From assembly GCA_025765615.1 (NCBI GenBank), contig JAIVFJ010000008.1, positions 62,001 through 126,000 of the forward strand: a DNA stretch of 64,000 bases. The letters are read 5' to 3'. The notes below the pieces were generated by a model that was given only the letters and a program-made list of their open reading frames with translations, searched no databases and was not told the origin of the DNA. Of the stretch, positions 44,093-55,263 are shown piece after piece. A program made the translations under genes and the position numbers. This DNA comes from Zopfochytrium polystomum (Eukaryota > Chytridiomycota > Chytridiomycetes > Chytridiales > Chytridiaceae). Every line of letters starts with the position of its first letter. Position 1 is the first letter of the stretch.

Positions 44093-44450
44093 TGCGGACA
44101 CCCTTGTTCCTTTTCCTCATTGCAACTCATTGTCCCACACAAGTCAAGCCCTGAGCGTGAAGGGGGTTGGGTTCTACGTTAGTGTGCACAGATGCCTGTT
44201 GGTCGACCCCAAAAACTGTTTCCAATTGCACAGAACCAGACACCGTTTGCGTTTGGCCTTCGCCATGGCGCTGAGAGGGGGTCTTGCGCCTCCTACCACC
44301 GACAATGGCTGTAGACAGAAAGAACCGCCGAAAACAAGCGGCAAAAAAAAAAACATTGTTCACACGGAAACCAACCCTCCTTGACTCCCGGCCAAAACCA
44401 TTCCATCTTTTTCTTACAGACGATGCTCCCCTCGCCGCTTCTCCTCTCTC
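43994..44450. other. spacer with A35 tract
   Basis: It contains a pure A tract (about 44056-44090) and no supported coding between the stop of paralogue A and the end of the next minus-strand gene. Confidence 0.6.
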
Positions 44451-45726
44451 TCACTTCAGCAGCGCCCACACGCTAGTCCCACCGCCCACCCCGCCCGCAG
44501 CGCCAGCGGGCGTCGGCGCCGCCGCGCCGCCGGCGACCAACGACAGCGACGTGCTGGTGCCCTCCCTCCTTGCCTTGCCCTTTCCGTCGGCCTCGGCGGC
44601 GGCGGCCGCGGCGGCCGCGGTCAGCGCCTGTCCTCCCGCCCCCGCCGTGCGCGCTACCGGCTGCGACGCGGGGGCCTTGAACACGCCGTCGGCGCGCCAC
44701 TTGAGGAGGATGGTCACGTCGCACTGGTGCGAGAAGGCCTGCACCAGCGTGAAGGACGCAAAAATCCACGTGGTGCTGATCAGCCGCTGGTACTCGTTCC
44801 ACCCGGCGTCGTCGCAGCCTGTGTTGGGCAGGAGAAATCAGCTGCCTTCACTTCCCCGGAAGCCGCTAACCTGAAATGTCCGACGCGCAGTCCTGCAGGG
44901 TCTGCGTGCAGCAGATGATGAGAAACGTGTATGAAAAGTTCTGGAGGACGATAAAGACGCACGCGGCGCCGGCCGTCACGAGAAAGCTCAACGCAAGGTG
45001 CTTGGTGTTTGGGGGAGAAAGTGAGGTTTTTGGGCCACGCGGAGACACAAACACACTTACACACACACACACACACACACACACGCATACACACAAAAAA
45101 AGGTTGACAACATGACCACTCCCCCCCGCTAATGACATACCGCAATCGTTGCCTTCGCCAGGACGAGCGGGCACTTGCGCACAGCGTTGAACGCCTCGAG
45201 TGTGTGGTACAGGAGAATCGCTCCCGTCACGACAAACTGGCCGAGGAAGAGTGCCAGGTACGGCAACTGCCGCAGGAAGAGCATGATGAAGATGCAGATG
45301 AAGGCGGTTCCCTGCTCCGTAAAAGGGAGGGAGGGACGGAGGTGGAGATGAGCGGCTTAGTTCCGACGTGAGAGAGTCCAGGAACGAAGAAGGGCAATCA
45401 AAACGAACAAAAAACAAAGAACTCACGAGCTGCACGGCGTACATCACTCTGCGCATCAGCGGCTTGGTCTGCCACCTTTCAAACTGTTCTGCCCACGCGG
45501 AGAAGCTGGTGAACAGGTCCTGGCTCTTCTTTGCGTTCCGCTGCGTGGCGCCAGCCTTTTCTACGCCGTACTGGCTGGCCGGCACTCCGCCCGCAGCGGT
45601 CGGGGCTGCGGATGCCGGGTGGTTGACGTGGAGTATCGAGACCGAAGCGTGGTCCTGGGCGACCGCCCCGGAAGTGCGCCGCGTTCGCAGATTGGATGAC
45701 CGCGCGGAGAACGATGACGCCGCCAT
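44451..45726 (-). CDS. four-TM membrane protein of unknown family
   Basis: I do not recognise a family. From ATG 45726 a Ser/Arg-rich N-terminus (about 100 residues) leads into an amphipathic stretch (QDLFTSFSAWAEQFERW) and a first hydrophobic segment ending at about 45425. After an intron come TAFICIFIMLFL and LALFLGQFVVTGAILL, then, after another, SFLVTAGAACVFIVLQ and YTFLIICCTQTL. The last exon begins near 44820, has ISTTWIFASFTLVQAF and a helix with KWRADGVFKAP, and a cytosolic Ala/Gly/Thr-rich tail to 44451. So four or five membrane spans with cytosolic ends are likely. The acceptor region of one intron holds a CA tract. It starts 77 bp downstream of the WDR24 stop on the same strand. 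Confidence 0.6.
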
Positions 45727-45802
45727 GTGGAAGAGCGAGAGATTATTCCTTATTTTATTTTTATTTTACGTTTTTTATTTGTGAGTATCCAACCGACAAT
45801 TT

Positions 45803-48800
45803 CTACAGAGTACAAGCGTGGCCACAACCAGCAGAGCACTGACTGTTCTCAGAGAACCACTCTAAAACAGAGCGGAGAAAAGGCCGGAGAGAGCCGAAAG
45901 CAAACGGAAGAGAGTTGTGTTGGTGAGCTAGCGGCCATTGATCCTCGCCGCTTTACTCACCTTGGAGACAGGTCAAATGGCCGCCGTGGCTGCAACCGTG
46001 GCACCATGTAAACTGACCAAAAACTGTTTTTCGACTGCAGGAGCACAGTAAGAGGAGTGAGCATTGAACACAATCCACGCTTACCAAAGCGAGCACTTGA
46101 CCGTAGTGTGGCACCTTTCGCAGCACCAGCCGGCGGCGGGCGCCGCGGAAATAGCCTTTCCGCACGTACTACACATCGTGTGAATGGTGGTCGAATTTTG
46201 ATTTCTGGTTCCAGTCAGGGGAAGGTGAGCCGATTCTTTGAGAACTGCTGTTGCTGGAATCCACAATTGCATTCTTCTAAGGAGATCTGATAGATAAGTA
46301 TTTTAGTTTTGTTGCAAAGTGTATTGCGATCCCGCCACAACCGTAGAACACCGCCGCTCACCAACGTAGTTCCAGACCCACTGCTCCTGAGTTTCGATGG
46401 GAACGTCAATGTAATCCCGCAATGCTAACACAATCGTCGCACACATCTGGACGTTCCCTTGTTCGGCAAAGTACTCCAGGATGGTACGGAACATGTCCTC
46501 TCCGTCCAGAGTAGGGACAAGAAAGTCCGCCGACACCATGTCTCTCGGTGCGGGTGTCATTGGAGTTGGCGAGTGAACCACCGGTACTGGTTGGCCCGTC
46601 GGGTCGATGAGGTCGTGCAGCACGATCGAGCGGCCATCGGGCCTTCGGTCGGCTGACCTATCAAAAGACAGGAATTTGAAAAGCGACCGCCGCGAGTTGG
46701 CGTACGCAGACGGAGCGTCCAAGGACAGGCTGCTTTCATCGTCATCATCAAAGTCTTCGTCACCATCGTCGTCAGATTCTCCTCCCGGCAGGGTGAAAAG
46801 GCTTTGGACGTCCGACTCGCCAGGACTGAACACGCTTTCCTGCGAACTCCGCCGAGCACGAGAGAGGCTCAAGCGACCGCGTCCTGCTGCCCCGTTCAGA
46901 CGTTTGAGCTGTAACAGGGAAGAGCGAAGATCTGACAACTGCAGCGCAAAGTCGTTCTCGTCGTCGCTGGATCCACTTTCGGACGGAGATTCACTGTAAT
47001 CAGACATTTCGTCCACTTCGCCCGGGGTTTCCCAGCTTGCTGCGTTGGCTAACACAGCGGATAGGAGGGATGATTCCGGTTGAGGTGAGGATCGGGTGTT
47101 CAAAGAGAAAATAGATTGATTGTGTCGATCGTGCCGCTCCCGCTTCGATTTCCCCACCGCTTGAGGTTGGTCAAAAGATCCGTGTAAAAGCCCTCGGACT
47201 GCCGAGACTAAAAGCGAGCCCCGTGATTAAACCATGATTATGAAATCGCAAACAAAGGACCTTCTTTCAGAGGGCTACTACTGCCAAGTATTCGGGTTAG
47301 ATTTCGAGACTTGATCTGTTCCCGACCAAAAATGAGTTGAAGAGTAGCCCACGCTTGAGAGTTATCGCTACTTTGCTCTGATGCTGCAACCTGTTTCTGG
47401 CTTAGCAAGGTGGACGAATAGGTTGAAGACCCACCAATTCATTTTGTTCACACACATCAGATGCGGTTGAAGGAGTGAGGTGATACAGCCAGGCCAATCT
47501 CATGAATGAAACATAGTCAAAGAGTTGAGGATCAAATAGGCCCGTGAATTGCTTGTTGACAAAACTGTTGACCAAAGGCATTTGAAGCAGAGGCGACGAC
47601 ATGTACGAGGACATTGGAGGTGGAGGAGTTCTGGTCGCCCTTCGAGCGATTAATCCAGCTGCCCGCTTCTCCGGTATGGGAAGGCTTGGTGCGATGGGAG
47701 ATGGTGCAAGCAGCGAGCTTCAACCAGATCAGCACAAAATTGCCTTCCTCTTCGCCAAACCTCGAGTCTCGATCTTCTTGCCGGTCCGGAACAGAAAAGG
47801 TCACTTCACCAAAAACGCTCCACTTCGCGACTGCCGGATTCAGAAGCTTGACAGGTCGATACCCAACGACGCCAACATCCTGGCTAATGACGGTTTGGTC
47901 TTTAGAAACGGACCAGATGTTATAGGAGGTAGTCCACAAAAAGTCTGCCGAATGATTAGTTTGACGGTGGCAATTAACAGAGTTTGTACCTGTCACATCG
48001 CCGAGATGCTCTTCGACGGCGCACTCGGGTATAAACGGTCTACTCAGATCCCAAACAAGCACGCGAGGATCCCCGGACAAAGAACACGATGCAATCTGCT
48101 GAGTCGTGGTCCCGCCATACAATGCCGGACGCCATGCAATTCGAGATATCTGGGACATTGTCTGGATCTGCGCTTGGTGTTTTCGACTGTCCGACCGGCT
48201 GTCCCAGACCTTAATTAGCTTGTCGCGCCCGGCGCTGGCAAAGAGACGGCCGTCGGGGTGCCAATCCACTGTGAGGACCAGCGAATGTGTGCCCCATCTC
48301 TGTCGTGGTTCGGTTGAGACGCGGAGGTCCCAAACCTGTCATCGGGTGTGAGGTGGCCGCGCATCTTCTCATTCACGTAAAAGAAAAGACGAGATCCCAG
48401 AAGAGCTTCCAAACCTGTACGTCCCCGTGCTCAAAAGCTGCAATAAACTCGTTGGACCCGGTTGGGTTAAACTGCACGTCTCGGGCAGGGCCAGCTTTCG
48501 GTTGGTACGTGCTCCTCTGTCCGGCTTTAGTGCGGGGATCCTAGAAAATCATTGATCAGCAATGCGCTTGTCGCCCGCGAAAGTTTGAAAGCGATCATTG
48601 ACCACACGACTTACCCAGACCTTCAAAGACCCGTCGTGAGATGCGCTGACGAACATTTCTTCCGTTGGATGAAAGCAGATGCGATTGATGGCACCACGCT
48701 CATGCTCGTTAATAGTGTAACCTAAGGGAAAATTACATCAGGGTAGATCGATTTGCCGCGGGTGAAGCGAAGCACCATACTCTGCTTGTTCACACCGCGA

Positions 48801-49233
48801 TCCAGGTCCCAGAGCACAATCGTTCCATCCTGGTGGGCTGAGGCGATCGATTGCGGGCACGCTGCAGACCCAATCAATGAGCCGGCCTGCTCATGCGGCC
48901 GCTTGCAATCGTCAAAAAAAAGTTTGCTTACGGGCAGTACCCCACTTCGCGTCAGTGAGTCCATTCAGGTTGATTTTGGAACCAGATCGAAGGTTTATCG
49001 TTTCTTTGACCTGATCCTTTGTGATGCTGACGACTTTCAACACTGGGACGCGCAGCAACGGTTAGCGGCGCGCAGGGACATTGCGCCAGCGGCCCCTGAA
49101 CGAGAAGTGGAATGGAGGGCGCACCATCTCGGCCCCCAACTACCGCAAGCTTGCCATCTGGGCTGCCAGAGATGACGCCGAGGGGGTAGTTGAGCTGAAG
49201 CCGTTGAGTTTTGACGCCCAGCGGGTCGGACAT
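45803..49233 (-). CDS. WDR24: WDR24/Sea2, GATOR2-SEA complex subunit
   Basis: WDR24 (yeast Sea2) belongs to the SEA/GATOR2 complex at the lysosome or vacuole that signals amino-acid levels to TORC1. The gene runs leftwards from about 49233 (SDPLGVKTQRLQLNYPLGVIS) over many exons. The WD-repeat region includes IASAHQDGTIVLWDLDRG, INRICFHPTEEMFVSASHDG, DVQFNPTG, DWHPDGRLFASAGRDKLIK and IASCSLSGDPRVLVWDLSRP. Further downstream is the helical region (EYFAEQGNVQMCATIVLALR). The C-terminal zinc-binding domain has MCSTCGKAI, GWCCERCH, KCSLCRKTV, WCHGCSHGGHL and, in a final short exon, WFSENSQCSAGCGHACTL to the stop at 45803. A long acidic, Ser-rich insert (46650-47100) lies in the middle. The N-terminal start is uncertain; upstream ATGs are out of frame without a further splice. 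Confidence 0.88.
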
Positions 49234-49880
49234 GTCATAGCCAGATCGTCTGGTTTTTTGACGTTCACTAGAAGAGACAGCTGGCCGGTGGCACGATCAT
49301 CTTCACTCGGAACTCCACCATTTTCCTCCAGCTAAACGAGGATCGCGGTAAGAACCTCCCCCCCTCCCCGCCACGCGAGCAGGCACTACACAAAGAATGT
49401 CGCGGAAGGCGAAGCCGATACGCCGTTCGGCGCGCTCGACGACTGCGGGTCCACCCGACCCGAACAAGCGCGTTAGTCCTGGTGCTCGCGCCCGATCGCC
49501 GTGTGTCTGGCGCGAAGGGGAACGCCGCGTGGTAGGCCCCCGCCCGCGCAGGAGCAAGCGCACGACCCGCGAATTTGGCGTTTAGTGATTCTGGCGCACA
49601 CGCGGCGGCCCAGCGGCAGGTGCGATCCAGTCGCTTGACACAGAAGCGACCCCGATACATCGTGAACCACACCGTCAGGCAGGGCAAGGAGGACTGTGGG
49701 GTGTTCACTCGCAACCGAACAACGCGTTGGGTATGAGTTTCTGCCGGCGTTTAAGAATGTGCCAGCCAGGAAAAGAAAAGAAAAAAAAAAAAGGCGAAAA
49801 AAGTTGCGCCACTAGTAAACATTCCACAGAGACAAAAAAAAAGAGAGACAAAAACGGGTCTTCGAAAAAACACCGGCATC
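49234..49880. other. spacer upstream of WDR24
   Basis: A GC-rich stretch (49340-49640) has overlapping frames on both strands but none with a family. A few in-frame codons before the WDR24 start (SSSERQKTRRSG) might be an N-terminal extension if a splice joins them. Near 49775 A-rich sequence marks the approach to the end of the next gene. Confidence 0.4.
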
Positions 49881-51437
49881 TCACAGCACCCTCCTCACCG
49901 CTTCTCCGGCAACCTCTTCCAACCGCCAAAGCCAGTCTTCCCTCCTTGCGCGCTCAACCCAGTCCTCCGTAACCTCCACCACGCCCTTCTCGAGCAGCAC
50001 GATGAGCGTGTCCGAGTAGAATCCGTCCCCTTCGTCGCGCAGGCACGCCACAAAGCCCTCGTCGAACAGGTCGCCGCGGAAACCGAGGTCGATGAGCGTC
50101 GCGGCGGCGCGCGGACGGAGCCGAACGCGGTACAGCACGCGGTCGGCGCGCTCTCGCACGGCGGGCGCGCCGACGGCGGCCACCACGAGGCGGATGACCG
50201 CGTCGTCCTCATTCTCAATTGCGGTAAGCAGGGCGAGGTCTTTGTGCACGCGAGGGTCTGGCGCGGCGCCGGGCGGTGTCGTGGGCGGCGGCGTGGCGGT
50301 GGCGGACACGGAACCAGAAGCGGCGGCGGCGGGAGTCGGAAGGAGCAGGCGCACGACGTCGGCCTGGCGCTTCTCGACGGCGCACACGAGCGGGCAGTCG
50401 CAGAAGCGGTTGAACGCCTCGGGCCGGCATCGTCCAGACTCGGCAAACAGCGAGAGCGGCGCGAACCGCGGCTGGAGAAAGTACCGCACGACGTCCGTGC
50501 GGCCGTTTTCGCAGGCCGACACCAAGCCTTGGCGATTCTTGCACGATGGCTGCACGCCGGCGCTTTCGACAAGATAAACGACCGTGTCAAGGTGGCCGCC
50601 GGCGCAAGCGTTGCAAAAGGCGACTTTGAGGAGCTCCTGGCTGATTTGGCCCGATCCGTTCGCAAGCAGCCACTTGAGAACTTGGAGCTGGCCACTGGCG
50701 GATGCGGCTCGGATGCAGGCTCCTGCGTCGACGGCAGTCGGCATGAGGTTGTGGAGAGTGGTCAGGGCGTCCAGGCTTCCGTGCTCGCAGGCCGTCAAGG
50801 CGGCACCAGACAGCAGCTTCCATCCTCCGTCAGCTTGCTTCTGCGCGAGAAGCGCAGCATGCGGAAGCAAATCAACAACGTTGAATCTCGCCAAAAACCA
50901 GAGCGCGTACGGAAGGTTCAGAAAGACGGATTCGAACACGGCCAGGCTGGGTGGTTGGGACACAGCATCCCCGGATGACTGGTCGTCGAGACTCGCACGC
51001 AGCCAAGGGACGACGGTTCGACTGACCAGAGATGGATCCAGAGCGCTAGCTCCGTTGTCGATTTCAAGGACCAGGTTCACGTTCGTCTCTGTAAAGCCCT
51101 CATGTTTGAAGAGGGCGACGGGGAATGCGGCTGGGACCTGCTTCCACTTGATGGAAGCAAGAGGCGATCTCAGCGGTGACGATCGGGGTGATGGCGACTG
51201 GGGGGCGGGGCCGGAGCTGGAGGACGCCGACGATGACGGCGGATTTGGCAGAGCGGGGGGGAGGGTGGCGAGGAGGCGCTCCAGGCAGCGCCAGGCGAGG
51301 CTGACGGGCAGTCTGCGATGGCACCAGAGGCTGTTTGAGCGGCACGTGCGGGCGAGGGCGATGAAGTCGTTTGGGCGCAGAAACGACAAGACTTCGCGGA
51401 CTACGCCGTCGGGCAGGACGAAAAGGACCAGGGGCAT
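49881..51437 (-). CDS. F-box-like ankyrin-repeat protein, paralogue B
   Basis: A single-exon protein of 518 residues from ATG 51437, the inverted twin of the gene at 42374-43993. The N-terminal F-box-like segment reads LPDGVVREVLSFLRPNDFIAL and then ARTCRSNSLWC. Ankyrin units follow in the same order (TACEHGSLDALTTLHNLM, RAASASGQLQVLKWLLAN, NACAGGHLDTVVYLVES, SACENGRTDVVRYFLQP, CAVEKRQADVVRLLL, TAIENEDDAVIRLVVAA). The core between ALDPSLVSRTVVPW and EAFNRFCDCPLVCAVEKRQ is nearly identical to A, while the Pro-rich linkers and the C-terminus differ. Product and partner are unknown; an SCF adaptor role is inferred. The start is the only in-frame ATG that covers the F-box, and the two genes share that start context. 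Confidence 0.7.
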   Translation of the reverse strand: MPLVLFVLPDGVVREVLSFLRPNDFIALARTCRSNSLWCHRRLPVSLAWRCLERLLATLPPALPNPPSSSASSSSGPAPQSPSPRSSPLRSPLASIKWKQVPAAFPVALFKHEGFTETNVNLVLEIDNGASALDPSLVSRTVVPWLRASLDDQSSGDAVSQPPSLAVFESVFLNLPYALWFLARFNVVDLLPHAALLAQKQADGGWKLLSGAALTACEHGSLDALTTLHNLMPTAVDAGACIRAASASGQLQVLKWLLANGSGQISQELLKVAFCNACAGGHLDTVVYLVESAGVQPSCKNRQGLVSACENGRTDVVRYFLQPRFAPLSLFAESGRCRPEAFNRFCDCPLVCAVEKRQADVVRLLLPTPAAAASGSVSATATPPPTTPPGAAPDPRVHKDLALLTAIENEDDAVIRLVVAAVGAPAVRERADRVLYRVRLRPRAAATLIDLGFRGDLFDEGFVACLRDEGDGFYSDTLIVLLEKGVVEVTEDWVERARREDWLWRLEEVAGEAVRRVL

Positions 51438-51905
51438 TGTGGCGGACCACAGAGTGTCTCTCTGTTCTGTGCTCTGCTACTGATGCTGATTCGCTGTTGT
51501 GCGCTGTGTGTGGTGCATTTCGGCACCACAGTATTAATATAAAGGAGAGGGAGGACGGCGAATTATTATTTTACCACAGAACGTTTTTGCTCAGACACAC
51601 AAAACGAGGCTCGCTGTCGCCGCACAAAAGCTGTCTGTCTGTCTTCTTGGAGCTGTGGGGGGGGTTTTTGTCCTTGCTGTCTTCATTATTTTTGCTGATT
51701 TCCTCCGCCTCATTTCAAAAAAAAGAAAAAAAAAAGAAAAAAAAAATAGAAACAGAAACAAAAAGCAATAAAGAAAAAAAGAAAGAAAGAAAACGGCAAA
51801 AACATTCATCAGAAGAGCGTGTCTCACATTTCTCCTTTCTTGGTGTGGGAAACATTCATAAGAGGACTCCTTCCTCTCACACAAACACACACACACACAC
51901 ACGCA

Positions 51906-51970
<65 letters not shown>

Positions 51971-52066
51971 TTTCTCTTTCTCTTTCTCTCTCTACCTTTT
52001 TTTCTCTGTCTGTCTCTTTCTCTCCCAAGCAAGCAAGCCGCAAACACCGCACTCCCCGCATTCACC
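51438..52066. promoter_or_regulatory. divergent promoter region with (CT)n tract
   Basis: The minus-strand F-box gene and the plus-strand gene starting at 52067 diverge here. A TATTAATATAAA motif lies near 51531-51542, about 100 bp upstream of the minus-strand start. A pure CT tract (51907-51965) lies about 100 bp before the plus-strand ATG. Between them are A-rich repeats and a T7/G8 run. Confidence 0.6.
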
Positions 52067-52740
52067 ATGGCCTCAAGTCTCTCGTTCTCCTTGCAGCAGC
52101 GACGGCGGCGGCAGCGCTGGCGGGCGCCCTCTGGTAGCCAGCTGCTGGCCGCAACGCTGGTGGCAAAAGCGGCGGCGGTCTTCGCGATCATCATCGTGAT
52201 CGTGGTTGCCGCCCCCGTCGCCGCCACCGAAAGCGCATCCGACAAGCTTGAGCCGGAAAAGTACGCAAAACACGACGCCATGGTCGAAGGGTACAAAACG
52301 CAGTGGGCATCCGACAGTACCCATCACCTGCGGCACGTCGACGCCAACAGCATTTCGGGGGCGGACAGCGAAAACAAGAAAAACAATGACGAACACGCCG
52401 ATAAAGTTAAACAAGCGAAAGCTGAAAAGAAGGATCCGCCGGCCGCCCCTGGCAAACTCGTCGGCGAGCATGCGTACGAGGTGAGGTAAAACTGAGCCGA
52501 GACGCTGAAGAACTTAAATTGGGCTCTTGTTGGCTACACTCTCTTTTTTCCACAGCTGCAAGAGGCCCGAGTCGACTTCCACGGCCCCATCCTCAAACAT
52601 TTTCTGGAGTCTGCAAACCCTCGTGATGATGCGCACAAGGCTGCGTTGGTTTATGTGAGCCTCCTTGATTTCATGGACTGTTTGATTGATTGCCGTCTTA
52701 CAATTCAACCTGAACAAACCAACAACCAACCACCGGTGGG

Positions 52741-52773
<33 letters not shown>

Positions 52774-54833
52774 AACGTTCTTCAAGCATTTTAACGCCGC
52801 CATGAACCAACAAGATTCCGGCACCAAAAGCGTGAACAGACAAATCTTCGACACTCTCAACAGCAAGGACAACCTCGTGCCTTTCGACGACAAGGCAAAC
52901 GGTCTCAAAAACCACATATTCGGCGCCAAGGAACCGAAAATAACGGCCACCAAGGAAAATGCCGAGAAACTCGTTGATTACTTGAAACCTCAAGGCCCTG
53001 GATATCAGGCTCGATCGACCACTGCGAAGGCTCTGGGCGACGTGGCGAAGCAGATCCCGGCGGCGCTTCAAAGCTACACACCCCCCGACAGCATCAAAGA
53101 CGCATGGGGAAAAGTGACGTCGGATGACAGATTTAAAGGTAAAGGCAACTGAAGTCACTTTGGAGAAAAAAAACAATGAGGCTGAGACTTTTTTTTTTTT
53201 TTTTTTGGGATCCAAAAAGACAGCATGAGTAGGATGGGGCCAATTCTAAAAACCAAAGCGGAGGATCGGTCCACGAGGGTGGAAACCTACGCAGGTTCCG
53301 TTGCGGAAGGAAACGAAGAACGCAATCCACTGAAGGCGGAACTGGACGGGAAGAAAAAAGACTTGGCCAACATTTTCGAAAAATTGTCAGTTTCTGACAT
53401 GCGCACGTATATGGAGTGAGTCGATTGGACCTTGATTTGGGCTCTCGATTACCACTGATAGCTTCCCTTTTTGTTTTTCGGTTGAAAACGCGTCAGAGAT
53501 GCGGGTCAGGCACAGACCAAGTATGGAAGGGCACTTTTTCTTATGAGAAAAGTCTCTGATATTCTAACACAACCCATTTTGCCCCCTGAAGTCTCATAGA
53601 CCGGATGCAAAAAGCGGACAAGATGAAATCAGAGTACGGATCAGATTTTCATCTCCCACATCATCAAAAAAAAAAAAAAAACGAGTCACACCCCTCCACC
53701 CTGCCGTATAACTGATCACTGTTTCATCCGGATTTTCCTTTCGATTTTCTTCGTTCAGGTTGGCGACGGAACAAGACGATAAAAATGATCGGGCTGTCAC
53801 GTTGGGCCACAGTATCACCAACCCAAAGTGCTTCGACGAGATGTGCAAGCAATTGCAATCAGGCAAACAGAGCGACGGCTCTTGCCACCTGCGTCGGCGC
53901 GCAATGGCCGCCGCCGCTTCAACAAGCAACCCAAGGGCCCGAGTCAAGCTGTACCGGCGCGCCGCGGCCGCGGCCGCGACGTGCGCGCTGCCGCCTTTCA
54001 AAGAGGGCGAAACGGCAAAGAAGGATGCGGCCAAGGCGGTGACGGTGAAGTTTTCCCAACACCCCCAACCGTCACCCGTTTTTTTCTCTTCCGTTATCGC
54101 GGCTCCTTTTGTCTGCAAACAGGATCTTACTCCCTGCCCAAAATTAACTGCCACCACCAAAAAAAAAACCGGCGAAGCAGGGCGGGGCGGGCGGCGCAGG
54201 GCGAACAAAGAAAGCGAGCGGCCGCGGCGGCAAGGGCGTCGGAGGGAAATGGACGGGCGGCGCGGGAAAGAAACCCGGCAAGGCGAAAACGCAGGCGGCG
54301 AAGCAGCGCGGGTCGAGGGCGGCGAGTTCCGGCAAGAAAGGGAACGCCGGCGGCAGGCTGGCCGGTAAGCAGACGGGATCCGGAAAGAGCCTCGGCAAGG
54401 CGAAAACGCCCGCCAAGCAGCTCGGACCGAAAGCAGCGGGCTCGGGCAAGAATGGGAGCGCCGCGGGGCCCGGCAGGCCGGGGAAGAAGCGTTCTTCTCC
54501 CGCCGCCAAAAAATCCTCATCCCAGGCGGCGCGCGGACAAGGCCGAACCGGCAACGGTACCGGGAAGAAGGGTGGCAAGGCGGCGCAGCCGCGCAGAACG
54601 GGGGCCGGCCGGAAACCCAACGGCGGCGGCGGCGGCGGGGGCAAAGGCGCTGGTGGGAAGACCAGTTCGACCGGTTCCCGGAAAGCGCCTCCACCTCCAA
54701 GGAGCCGGAAAGCGCCTCCGCCTCCAAAGAGCCGAGGAGCCGCCAAGCCCGCGAAAGCCGGACCGGGGCGGCTCCGTCAAAGCCTGCCCAAGGGAAACGG
54801 GCCAAGAGGTTTCGAGCGCCGGTCGAGGGTGTG
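52067..54833 (+). CDS. signal-peptide protein with Gly/Lys-rich basic tail (unknown family)
   Basis: The first exon (52067-52480) begins with a basic stretch and a strong hydrophobic segment (AAAVFAIIIVIVVAA), a signal peptide or anchor. The following exons read LQEARVDFHGPILKHFLES, FNAAMNQQDSGTKSVNRQIF (after an intron with a long A tract), RSTTAKALGDVAKQIPAAL, then AELDGKKKDLANIFEKLS, AGQAQTK, RMQKADKMKSEYGSDF and LATEQDDKNDRAVTLG. Mostly charged helices are expected. The last exon has PPFKEGETAKKDAAKAV, a Cys pair, and then runs into an A10 tract (54159-54168). In the present frame it stops at 54368. Dropping one A gives an open frame to 54833 that is a Gly/Lys/Ala/Pro tail (GKAKT, KKSSSQAARG, RKAPPPPKSRG), of linker-histone-like composition. 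I take that frame as the intended end. Confidence 0.6.
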
Positions 54834-55263
54834 AGTGCGGACTGATATCCATCCATCTTGTGTTGGGCGGACTTTTTTGTGGGGAAAAAAGGACAGGCTG
54901 CCTTTTATTAGAGTGTCGGGCAGGTCTGTGGGACATTTTTCGTTCGAGTTCGGAGCGTAATCACCGTCTTCTTGGTGGCCCTCTATTCTGCTATTGGTCT
55001 ATGTCAGCCAAATTAAATACACACTGTGGGTTTAGCTGAACGGGGAGTTGCAAAGTTGCCTTAATTCAACACCCAACGCAATGGTCTTTCGTCCGCTGAA
55101 CAGCGCGGGTGGAACAAACATCGAGGCAGTTCACAGGACAACGCGACTGGTTCTTCACTCGGACCTGGCGCATTACAGTACTCGGAAAGGCAAAGAACGA
55201 TTGACAGTCGCAAATGTTTAGAGAAGAAAAAAAAACATTACATTTTATTCTGATTTATTTCAA
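54834..55263. other. convergent spacer, no gene
   Basis: The 3' regions of the two flanking genes meet here; no coding is supported. Composition is average and there is a short A tract at 55229-55237. Confidence 0.5.
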
